NCBI RefSeq assembly: GCF_003206715.1
Contig: NZ_PZJU01000066.1
Span: 1 to 62,090, forward strand
Length of the DNA stretch: 62,090 nt
Source of the DNA: Salinicola peritrichatus
GTDB lineage: Bacteria; Pseudomonadota; Gammaproteobacteria; Pseudomonadales; Halomonadaceae
Direction of reading: 5' to 3'
Shown here: in pieces, positions 27,441 to 36,745 of the stretch
Position numbering within the stretch: the stretch's first letter is position 1
Layout: each line of letters opens with the position of its first letter
Translations under genes and position numbers: made by a program
The notes under the pieces: generated by a model
Database searches by the model: none
What the model saw: only the letters and a program-made list of their open reading frames with translations
What the model was told of the DNA's origin: nothing

Positions 27441-28028
27441 TTGAATACCCGTGACCGTCTCAAACACATCGGCCTTTCGCTGTTCGCCCGCCATGGCTAT
27501 GAAGGCACCAGCCTGAGCCAGATCGCCGATGCCGCCGGCATCAAGAAGCCCTCGATTTACAACCATTTCGAGAGCAAGGCGGCACTGTTCCTCGAACTCG
27601 CGAGTGATGCCGAAAACGATATCCTGGCGCTGGTGGAAGCGAGTCTGGCCCAGCATGCGCAAGCACCTTACGCGGAGCGGCTCCGGCATCTGGTCGAGAG
27701 TTGCTGCGCCTTCTCTTACCGTGAGCACCAAGGCGTGTTCTACAAGCGCTTCCTGCTGTTCCCACCCCAGGAGTTGAGTGCCCAGGCGGAGGCAATCACC
27801 CGTCGCGGCGAGACATTGCTAGACGAGCGGTTGACTCGCTTTTTCGAACAGGGGCGTCAATCCGGCGTGCTGCGCAACGAATTGACGGCCCGCCAGTTCA
27901 ATGCTGCGCTATACTGCTTGGTGGATGGCCTGCTGTCGGAGACTTTCATGTATGAAAGGGATGAGCTCAACCAACGCTTCGAAGGCGTCTGGTCGGTATT
28001 CTGGGCAGGTGTGAAGGCCGGCGGATGA
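27441..28028 (+). CDS. TetR family transcriptional regulator
   Basis: A 195-residue regulator. The helix-turn-helix occupies about residues 10-50 (GLSLFARHGYEGTSLSQIADAAGIKKPSIYNHF...), typical of TetR; the all-helical C-terminal domain binds the unknown ligand. I take the TTG at 27441 as start, behind GGAAGAAG; a TTG at 27423 and a GTG at 27402 are in frame but start before the conserved domain. It is divergent from the SMR pair and shares its operator. Confidence 0.86.
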   Translation: MNTRDRLKHIGLSLFARHGYEGTSLSQIADAAGIKKPSIYNHFESKAALFLELASDAENDILALVEASLAQHAQAPYAERLRHLVESCCAFSYREHQGVFYKRFLLFPPQELSAQAEAITRRGETLLDERLTRFFEQGRQSGVLRNELTARQFNAALYCLVDGLLSETFMYERDELNQRFEGVWSVFWAGVKAGG

Positions 28029-28088
28029 CGAGAACATTGGTCCAATCGAAGCACGCCTTGAAGGCCGGAATCTTCTCGTTACTTCGTT

Positions 28089-28369
28089 TTAGCCTTGAGC
28101 AGGCGGCCACTGACGAGCCGTATGCACCACGTTCAGTATGCGTACCTGCTCACCCACAATGTCATAAACAAGCATGTAGCTGGATGATCAGTTCCTGGGT
28201 GCCCAAAGCCCGGCCAGGTCGGCCACTATTGGGATAATCTATCAACAGTGAGGCTTTCTGAGAGAACAGCTCGTCAAGCATCAAGGCCGCCAGCGCGGTT
28301 TTCTGGCTCTAGGTAATCGTAAACGTCGTCACGATCCTGTATCGCCTCTGGCGTCCAGACCAGCTCCAT
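28089..28369 (-). pseudogene. RelE/ParE-type toxin, frameshifted
   Basis: Starting at the ATG that overlaps the antitoxin stop (TAATG), the reading begins MELVWTPEAIQDRDDVYDYLE, then shifts frame near 28300 into LMLDELFSQKASLLIDYPNSG followed by RPGRALGTQELI, and shifts again near 28180 into YMLVYDIVGEQVRILNVVHT followed by ARQWPPAQG and a stop at 28089. Joined, it is a complete plasmid-stabilisation (ParE/RelE) toxin of about 93 residues. With two frame changes it should be inactive. The antitoxin gene directly upstream is intact. Confidence 0.85.
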
Positions 28370-28656
28370 TATTTAGTCTTCGCCAGGCGGGTACGGGTAG
28401 CCGCACGGCGGGCCGCAAACCTGGCTTCAACCTCTGCAGCAGGCACAAGTTTGCCAGCTTCCGCAGAGGCTCGTGATTGTTCCACCTTGGCGGTCAACCA
28501 GGCGTCATAATCCTGCGCCTCCTGCTGCTGCGCCACATAGTCGCGCATAAAGTCTCGCAGAAGCTGTGCCCCGGTACGGTCGTGAGCCTTCGCCACACTG
28601 GCAAATTCTGCTTTCAGGGCTTCATCGACCCGAAAGGTGAAGGTAGCATCGCTCAT
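28369..28656 (-). CDS. Type II antitoxin, RelB/DinJ-like ribbon-helix-helix
   Basis: A 95-residue protein whose N-terminus (ATFTFRVDEALKAEFASVAK) is a ribbon-helix-helix DNA-binding domain, followed by a charged helical C-terminus that would wrap the toxin. The stop overlaps the toxin start by one base, the normal coupling for toxin-antitoxin operons. An imperfect inverted repeat at 28671-28688 (GTGTTACATAGTAATCAC) just upstream could be its autoregulatory operator. It is left without a functional toxin partner. Confidence 0.83.
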   Translation of the reverse strand: MSDATFTFRVDEALKAEFASVAKAHDRTGAQLLRDFMRDYVAQQQEAQDYDAWLTAKVEQSRASAEAGKLVPAAEVEARFAARRAATRTRLAKTK

Positions 28657-28778
28657 GGCACCATCCTAATGTGTTACATAGTAATCACAGGATAGCACAA
28701 TAGTGACCACAGCCTCTTGCCCACCGTGAAAAAGGTACACTAGCGGTACGCACAACATTGGCAGTTTTCGTATAAAGC

Positions 28779-29369
28779 CTATGGCTTGCGCCAGGCCTGG
28801 TAGCAGTGCTGATTGCGCTCAAGCGCCACTAGCGAGTGCGTCCTCAGGCCGGGAATATCGGCGACCTCAAGCTTACCGAATGCAGCAATGGAGGATGGCG
28901 GATAGGCGTTGCGCGGCGGCACATCGTTCCAGCCGAGCAGCAATAGTCCACTCGGCCTGAGACAGTTCACCGCCCCCGAGAACGCCAACTCGATCGCATT
29001 CGGCTCATCGAGGCCCCACCCCAGCACGCCGTTGCAGACCACCGCATCCAGACTCCCGGACGCGATGTGTTCGGCGATATGGGCCATGTCGGCGACAATG
29101 TGCCGCTCGCCACCGAAGACCGCCTTGGCGGGGTCGATCTCCATGGTGATGACATCGGTGGCAGGCAACAGTTGCGGATAGTGGCGGGTGTACCAGGCGC
29201 AGCCGACCAGCAGGACCGTCCCGACGGCGGGATCGCGGTCCAGCGCCGGCAATACCACGTTCTCGAGCAGGCGACGATCACCGTAACGGTAACGCAGCAT
29301 CAGCCCGGTTTTATCCATGGCCCCCAAGAGTCGGGCGGTCGTGCGATAGAGCTCGGCTTTCCCGGGCAT
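28779..29369 (-). CDS. Class I SAM-dependent methyltransferase-like protein
   Basis: A 196-residue protein with a Rossmann-type pattern: VGTVLLVGCAWYTRHYP as motif I, an acidic strand end ITMEIDPAK as motif II, and LDAVVCNGVLGWGLDEP as motif IV, then LRPSGLLLLGWND. The glycine loop is atypical (GCAWYT in place of GxGxG), as in some divergent methyltransferases. It stands alone between the toxin-antitoxin remnant and djlA; the substrate is unknown. Confidence 0.7.
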   Translation of the reverse strand: MPGKAELYRTTARLLGAMDKTGLMLRYRYGDRRLLENVVLPALDRDPAVGTVLLVGCAWYTRHYPQLLPATDVITMEIDPAKAVFGGERHIVADMAHIAEHIASGSLDAVVCNGVLGWGLDEPNAIELAFSGAVNCLRPSGLLLLGWNDVPPRNAYPPSSIAAFGKLEVADIPGLRTHSLVALERNQHCYQAWRKP

Positions 29370-29478
29370 GCATGACGTCCTTGTCGGCTACGATGTTTCG
29401 CGTCGAACCGCGTTACGGCTATCTACCGTGTTACGACTATCTAAGCCTGCCCGCGGCCGACACGCAACGTGGGCGGGG

Positions 29479-30252
29479 TCAGGCACGGTTCTCGCGCGTC
29501 TTCTTGATCAGATCGTAGGCGTTGCTGATCTCGCTGGTGCGCTCCTTGGCCATCTCGCGCATGCTTTCCGGCAACCCCTTGCCAGCCAGCTTGTCGGGGT
29601 GGTTTTCACTCATCAACTTGCGATAGGCGCGCTTGAGTTCGGCATCGGAGGCATCTTCGGATATGCCGAGCACACGATAGGCGTCCTCCAGCGATTGGCC
29701 GCTGGAAGCCCCGCCTCCCGCCTGATGGGCACCGCCACGCAGCATCGCTTCGATCTGCTGGATTTCGGCCTCGGAGAAACCCAGCCCCCGCGCCACGCGC
29801 AGCAGCATTTCATGTTCCGCCGGGTGCATCTGGCCATCGGCGGCGATCGCCGACAGCTGTACCTGCAGGAACACCTGCAGCAATGCCCGTTGGCCGCCGG
29901 TAATGCGACGAATCGTGGCCAGCTCGGCGTCGAGATCGAACTCCGGCGACTTGCCACGGTTGAAGGCCGCCTTGGCCCGCTCGCGCTGTTCGCCATTGAG
30001 GCGCAGGCGATCGAACAGCATCTCGGCGGCCCGGATCTCGTCCCGGGTAATGTGGCCGTCCACCTTGCACACACAACCCATCACCGCGAAGGTGGATTCG
30101 AGAAACTGGTGCTGGATATTGACCACGCGCCCCACTATCGAGCTGCGCAGCTTTCGGCTGACCCACCAGCCGATGGCGGCACCGATCAGAAGGCCCGGCA
30201 ACTTGCCGGCCATATAGCCGATGATGGCGCCGATCAGAATGGCAATTGACAT
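29479..30252 (-). CDS. djlA: DnaJ-like co-chaperone DjlA
   Basis: A 257-residue protein with an N-terminal transmembrane segment (ILIGAIIGYMAGKLPGLLIG), a central TerB/DjlA helical domain (GHITRDEIRAAEMLF, DGQMHPAEHEMLLRVA), a flexible GGGASSGQ linker and a C-terminal J domain with YRVLGISEDASDAELKRAYR and the essential HPD (NHPDK). DjlA is a membrane-bound partner of DnaK. Its stop and start place it just downstream of dxs on the same strand. Confidence 0.92.
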   Translation of the reverse strand: MSIAILIGAIIGYMAGKLPGLLIGAAIGWWVSRKLRSSIVGRVVNIQHQFLESTFAVMGCVCKVDGHITRDEIRAAEMLFDRLRLNGEQRERAKAAFNRGKSPEFDLDAELATIRRITGGQRALLQVFLQVQLSAIAADGQMHPAEHEMLLRVARGLGFSEAEIQQIEAMLRGGAHQAGGGASSGQSLEDAYRVLGISEDASDAELKRAYRKLMSENHPDKLAGKGLPESMREMAKERTSEISNAYDLIKKTRENRA

Positions 30253-30262
30253 GGAGATCCTA

Positions 30263-32254
30263 TCAGTCGTTGTTGGTGTTCAGGCGACGACGGATGGCCG
30301 CTTCGATGCCGTCGGCATCCAGGCCGCAATCGCGCAGCAGCTCGGCCGGCTTGCCATGCTCGACGAAGGCATCGGGGATACCGAGGTTGAGCACCGCCAC
30401 CTGGATGCCTTCCGCCGCCAGTAACTCGTTGACGCCGCTGCCGGCACCGCCGGCGACCACGTTCTCCTCCAGCGTCACCAGCAAGTCGTGGTCATGGGCA
30501 GCGGCCATGATCGTCTCACGATCGAGCGGCTTCACCGAGCGCATGTTGATATGCGTCGCATCGAGACGTTCGGCGACCTCGGCCGCCGGTGTATTGAGGC
30601 TGCCGAAGGCCAGCAGCGCCACGCCCTTGCCACGGCGTCTCGGCTCGGCCTCGCCGATCGCCACCCGTGCCTCCAGGTCGCTCGGGATCTCGCTGCCCGG
30701 CCCGGTGCCACGCGGATAGCGCACCGCCGCCGGCCCTTGGTGATGGTAGGCGGTGGTCAACATGGCTCGGCACTCGGCCTCGTCCGCCGGCGCCAGTATC
30801 ACCATGCCCGGCACGCAGCGCAGGTACGACAGATCCAGCGCGCCGTGGTGGGTCGGGCCGTCTTCTCCGACCAGACCGGCGCGATCGATGGCAAAGGTCA
30901 CGTCGAGATGTTGCACCGCGACGTCATGAATCAACTGATCGTAGCCGCGCTGCAGGAAGGTCGAATAGATCGCCACCACCGGCTTCATCGCCTCGCAGGC
31001 CATGCCGGCGGCCAGCGTCACCGCATGCTGCTCGGCGATTGCGACGTCGTAGTAGCGGCCGGGATACGTCTGTGAGAAACGAATCAGGTCCGAGCCTTCA
31101 CGCATCGCCGGCGTGATACCGATCAGGCGCGGATCCGCCGCCGCCATGTCGCACAGCCAATCGCCGAAGACGTTGCAATACTTGCGCGGCTTCGGGCGCA
31201 AGGAATCATCGCTGCGCGGCTTCGGGCGCAATGAATCACCAGGTTTGGGCTTCGGGCGCAATGAAGAGTCCGGCGGCGTGGTGGCATCGACCCTGGGCGG
31301 CGTCGGTGGCGCCTTTTCCAGCTTGGTGATGGCATGAAAGCCGATCGGGTCGGACTCCGCCGGACGAAAGCCACGCCCCTTGCGGGTACGCACGTGCAGG
31401 AACTGCGGCCCTTGCTGATCGCGCAGCGCTTCCAGCGCCTGATTGAGCGCGGCCAGGTCGTGGCCGTCGATCGGCCCGATGTAGTTGAACCCCATCTCCT
31501 CGAACAGCGTCGCCGGGCTGATCATGCCCTTGACGTGCTCCTCGGTACGCCGCGCGAACTCCAGCGCCCCGGGCAGATGCGACAATACCCGCTTGCTGTT
31601 CTCGCGCATCGCCGCGTAGGGCTTGCTGGTGAGAATGCGGGTCAGATAGCTGGCCATGCCGCCGACGTTTTCCGAGATCGACATCTCGTTGTCGTTGAGC
31701 ACCACCAGCAGGTTGGCATCGACGTGGCCGGCGTGGGCCAGCGCCTCGAAGGCCATGCCGGCGGTCAGCGCGCCGTCGCCGATCACCGCGCACACGCGGC
31801 GTTTTTCGCCCTTGGTACGCGCGCTGAGCGCCATGCCCAGCGCCGCCGAGATCGAGGTGCTCGAATGGCCGACACCGAAGGTATCGAACGGCGACTCCTC
31901 GCGGCGCGGGAAGGCCGCCAGCCCGCCGTACTGGCGGATGCTCTTCAATGCTTCACGGCGGCCGGTGAGGATCTTGTGCGGATAGGCCTGGTGACCGACG
32001 TCCCATACCAGCCGGTCATACGGCGTGTCGAGCGCGCGGTGCAATGCCACGGTCAACTCGACCACGCCGAGACCGGCACCGAAGTGACCGCCGCTGACGC
32101 CAACGCTGTAGAGCAGGTAGGCGCGCAGTTCGTCGGCGACCTGACGCAGTTGCGAAAGCGTCATCTCGTGCAGCCCGGCCGGCGTGTCGAGCGTGTCGAG
32201 CAGCGGCGTCGGCGGGCGCTGAGTGGGAATCTCGTCGAACAGCTTCATAGACAT
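30263..32254 (-). CDS. dxs: 1-Deoxy-D-xylulose-5-phosphate synthase
   Basis: A 663-residue thiamine diphosphate enzyme condensing pyruvate with glyceraldehyde-3-phosphate, the entry to the MEP isoprenoid pathway. Landmarks: [16 protein letters not shown], the ThDP motif [14 protein letters not shown]...NDNEMSIS, the transketolase-like [15 protein letters not shown] and [15 protein letters not shown]. It is about 40 residues longer than the E. coli enzyme, mostly because of a three-fold SLRPKPR-type repeat at residues 329-358 in the loop between the first and second domains. Operon with ispA and xseB upstream (11-bp gap to ispA). Confidence 0.95.
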   Translation of the reverse strand: MSMKLFDEIPTQRPPTPLLDTLDTPAGLHEMTLSQLRQVADELRAYLLYSVGVSGGHFGAGLGVVELTVALHRALDTPYDRLVWDVGHQAYPHKILTGRREALKSIRQYGGLAAFPRREESPFDTFGVGHSSTSISAALGMALSARTKGEKRRVCAVIGDGALTAGMAFEALAHAGHVDANLLVVLNDNEMSISENVGGMASYLTRILTSKPYAAMRENSKRVLSHLPGALEFARRTEEHVKGMISPATLFEEMGFNYIGPIDGHDLAALNQALEALRDQQGPQFLHVRTRKGRGFRPAESDPIGFHAITKLEKAPPTPPRVDATTPPDSSLRPKPKPGDSLRPKPRSDDSLRPKPRKYCNVFGDWLCDMAAADPRLIGITPAMREGSDLIRFSQTYPGRYYDVAIAEQHAVTLAAGMACEAMKPVVAIYSTFLQRGYDQLIHDVAVQHLDVTFAIDRAGLVGEDGPTHHGALDLSYLRCVPGMVILAPADEAECRAMLTTAYHHQGPAAVRYPRGTGPGSEIPSDLEARVAIGEAEPRRRGKGVALLAFGSLNTPAAEVAERLDATHINMRSVKPLDRETIMAAAHDHDLLVTLEENVVAGGAGSGVNELLAAEGIQVAVLNLGIPDAFVEHGKPAELLRDCGLDADGIEAAIRRRLNTNND
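31181..31270 (-). repeat. Three 30-bp tandem repeats inside dxs
   Basis: The 12-mer CTTCGGGCGCAA recurs at 31190, 31220 and 31250 with a 30-bp period, each followed by a GAATC/GAAGA-like spacer. The period is a multiple of three, so it encodes a repeated 10-residue unit of the type DSLRPKPR in the Dxs interdomain loop without breaking the frame. Confidence 0.88.
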
Positions 32255-32265
32255 GTCGTTACCGG

Positions 32266-33156
32266 TCAGTGATCGCGATCGATCATAAAGCGGGCCAGGA
32301 TCGCCAGCGGTTCACCGCTCGCGCCCAGCGGTACCAGCGCCTCGAGGGCTTCCTCGAGCAGTTCCCGGGCGCGCTCGCGGGCCCGCTCGAGGCCCAGCAG
32401 CGCGGGATAGGTGGGTTTGTCGCGTTGCGCATCGGCGCCGGAGGTCTTGCCCAGCGTCCGGGTATCGCCGGTGACGTCGAGCACGTCGTCGTGAATCTGG
32501 AATGCCAGGCCGATCGCGGCGGCATAGCGATCGAGCGCCGCGACGCGAGGATCGCTCTCGTCCACCGCGACCAAGGCGCCCAGGCGCACGGCGGCACGGA
32601 TCAGCGCCCCGGTCTTGTGTTGATGCATCGCCTGCAGCGAGGCCAGATCCAGCGGCGTGCCGACGGCACTCAGGTCGATCGCCTGCCCGGCGGCCATGCC
32701 GTCCCGTCCGGCAGCCCGGGCCAGAATCGTGACCAGAGCGGCCAGGCGCGGATGCGGGCGCGAGGCGAGCACTTCGAAGGCCAGGGTCTGCAGCGCATCG
32801 CCGGCAAGGATCGCCAGGGGTTCGTCGAAGGCGCGATGCACGGTCGGTCGGCCACGGCGCAAGTCGTCGTCGTCCATCGCCGGCAGGTCGTCGTGCACCA
32901 GCGAGTAGGCATGGATCAGCTCCAGCGCCGCCGCCGGCGCATCGAGCGCTTCGTCATCGGCGCCCAAAGCGCGTCCGGCGAGATAGACCATGACCGGGCG
33001 CAATCGCTTGCCCGTGCCCAGCACGCTGTAGCGCATGGCGTCGTCGAGCGGCGCGGAAACCCCGTGCTGGCGATTGAGCCATCCCGTCAGCACGTGTTCG
33101 CTGCGCGCCCGCGCGGCATCGATCGCCTTCGCCGGATGGCCAGGATCAGCGCTCAT
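32266..33156 (-). CDS. ispA: Farnesyl diphosphate synthase
   Basis: A 296-residue polyprenyl synthase making farnesyl diphosphate from IPP and DMAPP. First aspartate-rich motif [14 protein letters not shown] and second [12 protein letters not shown] are intact, and [10 protein letters not shown] precedes them. I choose the Met at 33156 ([10 protein letters not shown]), which overlaps the xseB end by 11 bp and gives the family length; the frame to 33309 lies inside xseB. The xseB-ispA-dxs order is common in gammaproteobacteria. Confidence 0.95.
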   Translation of the reverse strand: MSADPGHPAKAIDAARARSEHVLTGWLNRQHGVSAPLDDAMRYSVLGTGKRLRPVMVYLAGRALGADDEALDAPAAALELIHAYSLVHDDLPAMDDDDLRRGRPTVHRAFDEPLAILAGDALQTLAFEVLASRPHPRLAALVTILARAAGRDGMAAGQAIDLSAVGTPLDLASLQAMHQHKTGALIRAAVRLGALVAVDESDPRVAALDRYAAAIGLAFQIHDDVLDVTGDTRTLGKTSGADAQRDKPTYPALLGLERARERARELLEEALEALVPLGASGEPLAILARFMIDRDH

Positions 33157-33460
33157 GATCCGGCTCTCCGTCGCTCTTGAAATCAGTGCGTCTGATATCA
33201 TCGGTCCTGAAGCCGTCGGTCTCGAAGGGCACCGATTGCAGACGACCGTCGGCCTGTTCCAGCAGCGCCTGTACCTGGAGTTCGGCGCCATCCAGACGGT
33301 TCTGGGCATCGCGCGTCAAGCGGATGCCGCGTTCGAAAGCGGCCAGCGAGGCCTCTAGCGTCAGTTCGCCGGATTCGAGCTGGGCCACCAACTGCTCGAG
33401 CTGAGCCAGCGTCGTGGCGAAGTCCTGTGGAACGTCCTGTTCGGCCATCTTGTCAGCCAT
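33146..33460 (-). CDS. xseB: Exodeoxyribonuclease VII small subunit
   Basis: A 104-residue protein. The core DFATTLAQLEQLVAQLESGE and FERGIRLTRDAQNRLDGAE match XseB; a polar C-terminal tail of about 25 residues exceeds the usual 80. It joins XseA to form the nuclease degrading single-stranded DNA. First gene of the xseB-ispA-dxs operon. MAEQ at residue 5 is an alternative start. Confidence 0.93.
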   Translation of the reverse strand: MADKMAEQDVPQDFATTLAQLEQLVAQLESGELTLEASLAAFERGIRLTRDAQNRLDGAELQVQALLEQADGRLQSVPFETDGFRTDDIRRTDFKSDGEPDHER

Positions 33461-33839
33461 GGTGCTCCCATCATCGTCGCTCCCGGGACTGGATGGATGA
33501 CGGGAGCGCTTATCGAGGCGCGGACGGCAACAGCCATCACGCCGGTTTGCAAACGGCCATCAGTATACACCGCCGCCCCCGGGGGTCGTCTGCCCTGGGC
33601 GAGGAATCCCTTGAGCTCAGCCAATGTCTCTGGCAAGCCTCCAGGCACAACGGCATGAAAGATTAATCCACAGCAAATTGTCGATTTTTAAGCGAACCTT
33701 GTCGCGTTTTTGCGTCGCTTTCATTGGCGTGCCATCCGCACGCTTTCTACCTTGAACGGTAAGGCGTCGACTGGCGGTCGGCATTGCGCTGTGCTGATGC
33801 CAGCCGGCAATGGAAGCAGACCTCTCAGGGAGTCGAAAC
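33461..33839. promoter_or_regulatory. Divergent xseB/alcohol dehydrogenase intergenic region
   Basis: A 379-bp gene-free stretch separating divergent genes. A palindrome GTTTGCAAAC (33545-33554), flanked by GCC and GGC, is the only clear symmetric element. The part near 33660-33725 is more AT-rich and is the likely place for the dehydrogenase promoter. No other structure was recognised. Confidence 0.4.
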
Positions 33840-35006
33840 ATGAAAGCACTGGTCTATCAGGGTGCCGAAGACGTCCGTGTCGAGAACGTGCCTGAACCCA
33901 AGATTCAGCAGGATGACGATATCGTGCTGCGGGTCACCGCCACCGCCATCTGCGGCTCCGACCTTCACCTCTATCGAGGCTCGATGCCGGCCACCGAGCC
34001 CGGCGATATCTTCGGACATGAATTCATGGGTATCGTCGAGGAGGCCGGGCCAGCGGTGACTAGCGTGCGCAAGGGAGACCGTGTCGTCGTGCCCTTCGTC
34101 ATCGCCTGCGGCAGCTGTTTCTTCTGCCAACATGCGCTTTATGCCGCGTGTGAAAAGACCAACCCCGACGCGGGCGGATCGCTCAACAAGAAATCGATTC
34201 CGGCACCGGCGGCACTGTTCGGCTTTTCCCACATGTTCGGCGGCATCCCCGGTGGGCAGGCCGAGTACGTTCGCGTGCCCCAGGCGAACACTGGCCCCTA
34301 CGCCATTCCCGATGGGCTCGATGACGAACAGGTACTGTTCATGTCGGACATTCTGCCCACCGGCTACCAGGCGGTACTCAACGCCGGCGTCAGCCAGGGC
34401 TCGAGCGTGGCGATCTTCGGCGCCGGCCCGGTCGGCCTGCTCTCCGCGGCCTGTGCGCGCATGGAAGGCGCCGAGCGAATCATCATGGTCGACAACCAGG
34501 CCTACCGGCTCGATTTCGCCAAGCAGGCGTATGGCGTCGAAACCCTCAACTTCGATCAGGTCGACGATGTCGCCGATACACTCATTCAGATGAGCGAGGG
34601 ACATCGCGGGGTCGATGCCGTGATCGACGCGGTGGGCTACGAGGCCAAGGGCCATGGCGGCCAGTTGCCGGCGATGGACCACTACGAAGTCGAAAGCAGC
34701 GATATCGCGCTGCATCAATGCCTGGCAGCGGTACGCCGCGGCGGCAACGTCAGTATTCCCGGCGTCTACGCCGGCGCGGTCGAAGGATTCCTGATCGGTG
34801 ATTTCTTCGACAAGGGGCTGACCATGAAAGGCGGCCAGACGCACGTCCATCACTATCTGCCGACGCTGCTCGAGGCGATCGAAGCCGGGAAACTCGAACC
34901 CCAGGCGATCATCAGCCACCGCATGAAGCTCGATCAGGCAGCCGAAGGCTATCGAATGTTCGACGCCAAGGAAGACGACTGCCGCAAGATCGTGCTGACA
35001 CCCTGA
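33840..35006 (+). CDS. Zinc-dependent alcohol dehydrogenase, formaldehyde dehydrogenase-like
   Basis: A 388-residue medium-chain dehydrogenase. Catalytic zinc ligands are in [12 protein letters not shown] and [10 protein letters not shown]; the structural zinc loop is short ([16 protein letters not shown], four Cys). The Rossmann NAD-binding motif is [12 protein letters not shown]. The long insertion after the structural zinc ([20 protein letters not shown]) and the central [17 protein letters not shown] resemble glutathione-independent formaldehyde dehydrogenase. CAGGGAG precedes the start. The exact alcohol or aldehyde is unknown. Confidence 0.87.
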   Translation: MKALVYQGAEDVRVENVPEPKIQQDDDIVLRVTATAICGSDLHLYRGSMPATEPGDIFGHEFMGIVEEAGPAVTSVRKGDRVVVPFVIACGSCFFCQHALYAACEKTNPDAGGSLNKKSIPAPAALFGFSHMFGGIPGGQAEYVRVPQANTGPYAIPDGLDDEQVLFMSDILPTGYQAVLNAGVSQGSSVAIFGAGPVGLLSAACARMEGAERIIMVDNQAYRLDFAKQAYGVETLNFDQVDDVADTLIQMSEGHRGVDAVIDAVGYEAKGHGGQLPAMDHYEVESSDIALHQCLAAVRRGGNVSIPGVYAGAVEGFLIGDFFDKGLTMKGGQTHVHHYLPTLLEAIEAGKLEPQAIISHRMKLDQAAEGYRMFDAKEDDCRKIVLTP

Positions 35007-35030
35007 GCATCGCAACAGCATTCCACCCTT

Positions 35031-35052
35031 CGTCCCGGCGATCGCCGGGACG
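35031..35052 (+). terminator. Hairpin terminator after the alcohol dehydrogenase gene
   Basis: A perfect 22-bp palindrome, CGTCCCGGCG followed by its complement, folds into a strong GC stem 24 bp after the stop and is followed by TTTCGT. The short T tract makes it a plausible intrinsic terminator. Confidence 0.7.
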
Positions 35053-35139
35053 TTTCGTATCGTACAGGCAGTTGCACCCGACTCATGCCGCAGCTGCGTC
35101 ATTTTCATCCTGTCGCATGGCGCATGTGTTACCCTATGC

Positions 35140-35175
35140 GCCCGCCGGCGGCGGGCCCTGACAAGACATCAGGGC
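35140..35175 (+). other. Two overlapping hairpins in the serA leader
   Basis: GCCCGCC (35140-35146) pairs with GGCGGGC (35150-35156), and GCCCTGA (35155-35161) pairs with TCAGGGC (35169-35175). The stems share bases at 35155-35156, so they are weakly exclusive. They lie 100-135 bp upstream of the serA start and may be a regulatory leader or a terminator for an upstream transcript. Confidence 0.4.
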
Positions 35176-35273
35176 AACGACATTAGGCGATGCCGCTCTC
35201 GCCCAGCCGACGGACTTCCACCATCACCGCGACGACGTTCGCGACAAGCCGATGAAGAAAGGTTGATCCTCCA

Positions 35274-36524
35274 ATGGCCAAGACGTCTCTAGACAAGAGC
35301 AAGATCAAGTTCCTGCTACTTGAAGGCATTCATCAGTCCGCCGTGGATACGCTGCTGAATGCGGGTTACACCAACATCGAGACGCTCTCCACGTCGCTGA
35401 ACGAAGAGGATCTGATCGAGAAGATCCGCGACGTGCACTTCATCGGCATCCGTTCGCGCACCCAGCTCACCGAGCGCGTGTTCGCCGCCGCCGAAAGACT
35501 GACCGCCGTGGGCTGTTTCTGCATCGGCACCAACCAGGTCGACCTCGACGCCGCGCTGACGCGGGCGATTCCGGTATTCAATGCGCCCTACTCCAATACC
35601 CGCTCGGTGGCCGAGCTGGTGCTGGCCGAGACGATCATGCTGCTGCGCGGCATTCCGGAGAAGAACGCCCGTGCCCATCAGGGCGGCTGGCTGAAATCGG
35701 CCAAGAATTCCCACGAGGTCCGCGGCAAGACGCTGGGCATCATCGGCTACGGCAGCATCGGTGCCCAGCTCTCGGTGCTCGCCGAATCCCTGGGACTCGA
35801 CGTGCTCTACTACGATGTCGTCACCAAGCTCGGCATGGGCAACGCCCGCCAGGTCGGCAGCCTCGAGGAACTCCTCGCCCGCGCCGACGTGGTCAGCCTG
35901 CACGTCCCCGACCTGCCCTCCACGCGCTGGATGATCGGCGCCGAGCAGATCGCGCTGATGAAGCAGAACGGTATCCTGATCAATGCCTCGCGCGGTTCGG
36001 TGGTGGATATCGAAGCTTTGGCCGAAGCACTCAAGAGCGGCAAGCTGCTGGGGGCGGCGATCGATGTCTTCCCGGTGGAGCCGAAGGGCGCGAACGAAGA
36101 GTTCACCTCGCCGCTGCGCGGTCTCGACAACGTCATCCTGACCCCGCACATCGGCGGCTCGACACTGGAAGCCCAGGAGAACATCGGCATCGAAGTGGCC
36201 GAGAAGCTGGTCACCTACTCCGACAACGGCACCACCATCACCTCGGTCAACTTCCCCGAAGTGGCGTTGCCGTCGCATCCCGACAAGCACCGCCTGCTGC
36301 ATATCCACGAGAACGTGCCCGGCGTGCTCTCCGAGATCAACCGCGTGCTCTCCGAGAACGGTATCAATATCGCCGGCCAGTTCCTGCAGACCAACGACAA
36401 GGTCGGCTATGTGGTCATCGATGTCGACAAGGCCTACGGCCCCCAGGCGCTGGAAGCGCTCAAGCAGGTCGAACACACCCTGCGCCTGCGCGTGCTCTAC
36501 TCCGAGAGCGACTATCGCGTTTGA
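35274..36524 (+). CDS. serA: D-3-phosphoglycerate dehydrogenase
   Basis: A 416-residue NAD enzyme for the first step of serine synthesis. N-terminal substrate domain (KIKFLLLEGIHQSAV), NAD-binding motif GKTLGIIGYGSIGAQ, catalytic Arg in INASRGSVVD region with the Glu/His pair further on (LTPHIGGSTLEAQENIG), and a C-terminal ACT domain (VPGVLSEINRVLSENGINI) that binds serine for feedback control. Length matches the 410-residue E. coli type. A strong terminator follows at 36570. Confidence 0.96.
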   Translation: MAKTSLDKSKIKFLLLEGIHQSAVDTLLNAGYTNIETLSTSLNEEDLIEKIRDVHFIGIRSRTQLTERVFAAAERLTAVGCFCIGTNQVDLDAALTRAIPVFNAPYSNTRSVAELVLAETIMLLRGIPEKNARAHQGGWLKSAKNSHEVRGKTLGIIGYGSIGAQLSVLAESLGLDVLYYDVVTKLGMGNARQVGSLEELLARADVVSLHVPDLPSTRWMIGAEQIALMKQNGILINASRGSVVDIEALAEALKSGKLLGAAIDVFPVEPKGANEEFTSPLRGLDNVILTPHIGGSTLEAQENIGIEVAEKLVTYSDNGTTITSVNFPEVALPSHPDKHRLLHIHENVPGVLSEINRVLSENGINIAGQFLQTNDKVGYVVIDVDKAYGPQALEALKQVEHTLRLRVLYSESDYRV

Positions 36525-36569
36525 AGGCATCATGCGGGCCTGAAAAGCCGCTATCTCGTAAGTCACTGT

Positions 36570-36605
36570 GCCATCGGCCGCCTGCGGGCGGCCGATGGCG
36601 TTTTT
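36570..36605 (+). terminator. Rho-independent terminator after serA
   Basis: GCCATCGGCCGCC (36570-36582) pairs perfectly with GGCGGCCGATGGC (36587-36599), a 13-bp GC-rich stem with a 4-nt loop, followed by GTTTTT. It lies 45 bp after the serA stop. Confidence 0.93.
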
Positions 36606-36745
36606 CGCCCGATTAACCTCGTTCAATCCCTTCCATGCGCTGCATGGCGCCTGGCTGGCGATATGGCTATGTTGGAGAGGCTATCGAGGCGCGAACTGGT
36701 CGCTCAGCCGCGTCGTCATTTGCTCGGATGCAAGGAGGCATTCCA

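Noticed and set aside
31181-31270. CRISPR-like repeat in the dxs region
   Set aside because: The repeats are contiguous, in frame within a conserved enzyme and have no unique spacers.
32269-33180. Long plus-strand ORFs antisense to ispA, dxs, serA and the carboxylase
   Set aside because: Typical GC-rich shadow frames with Arg/Gln/Gly-rich sequence and no domain; the minus or plus strand partner is a clear gene.
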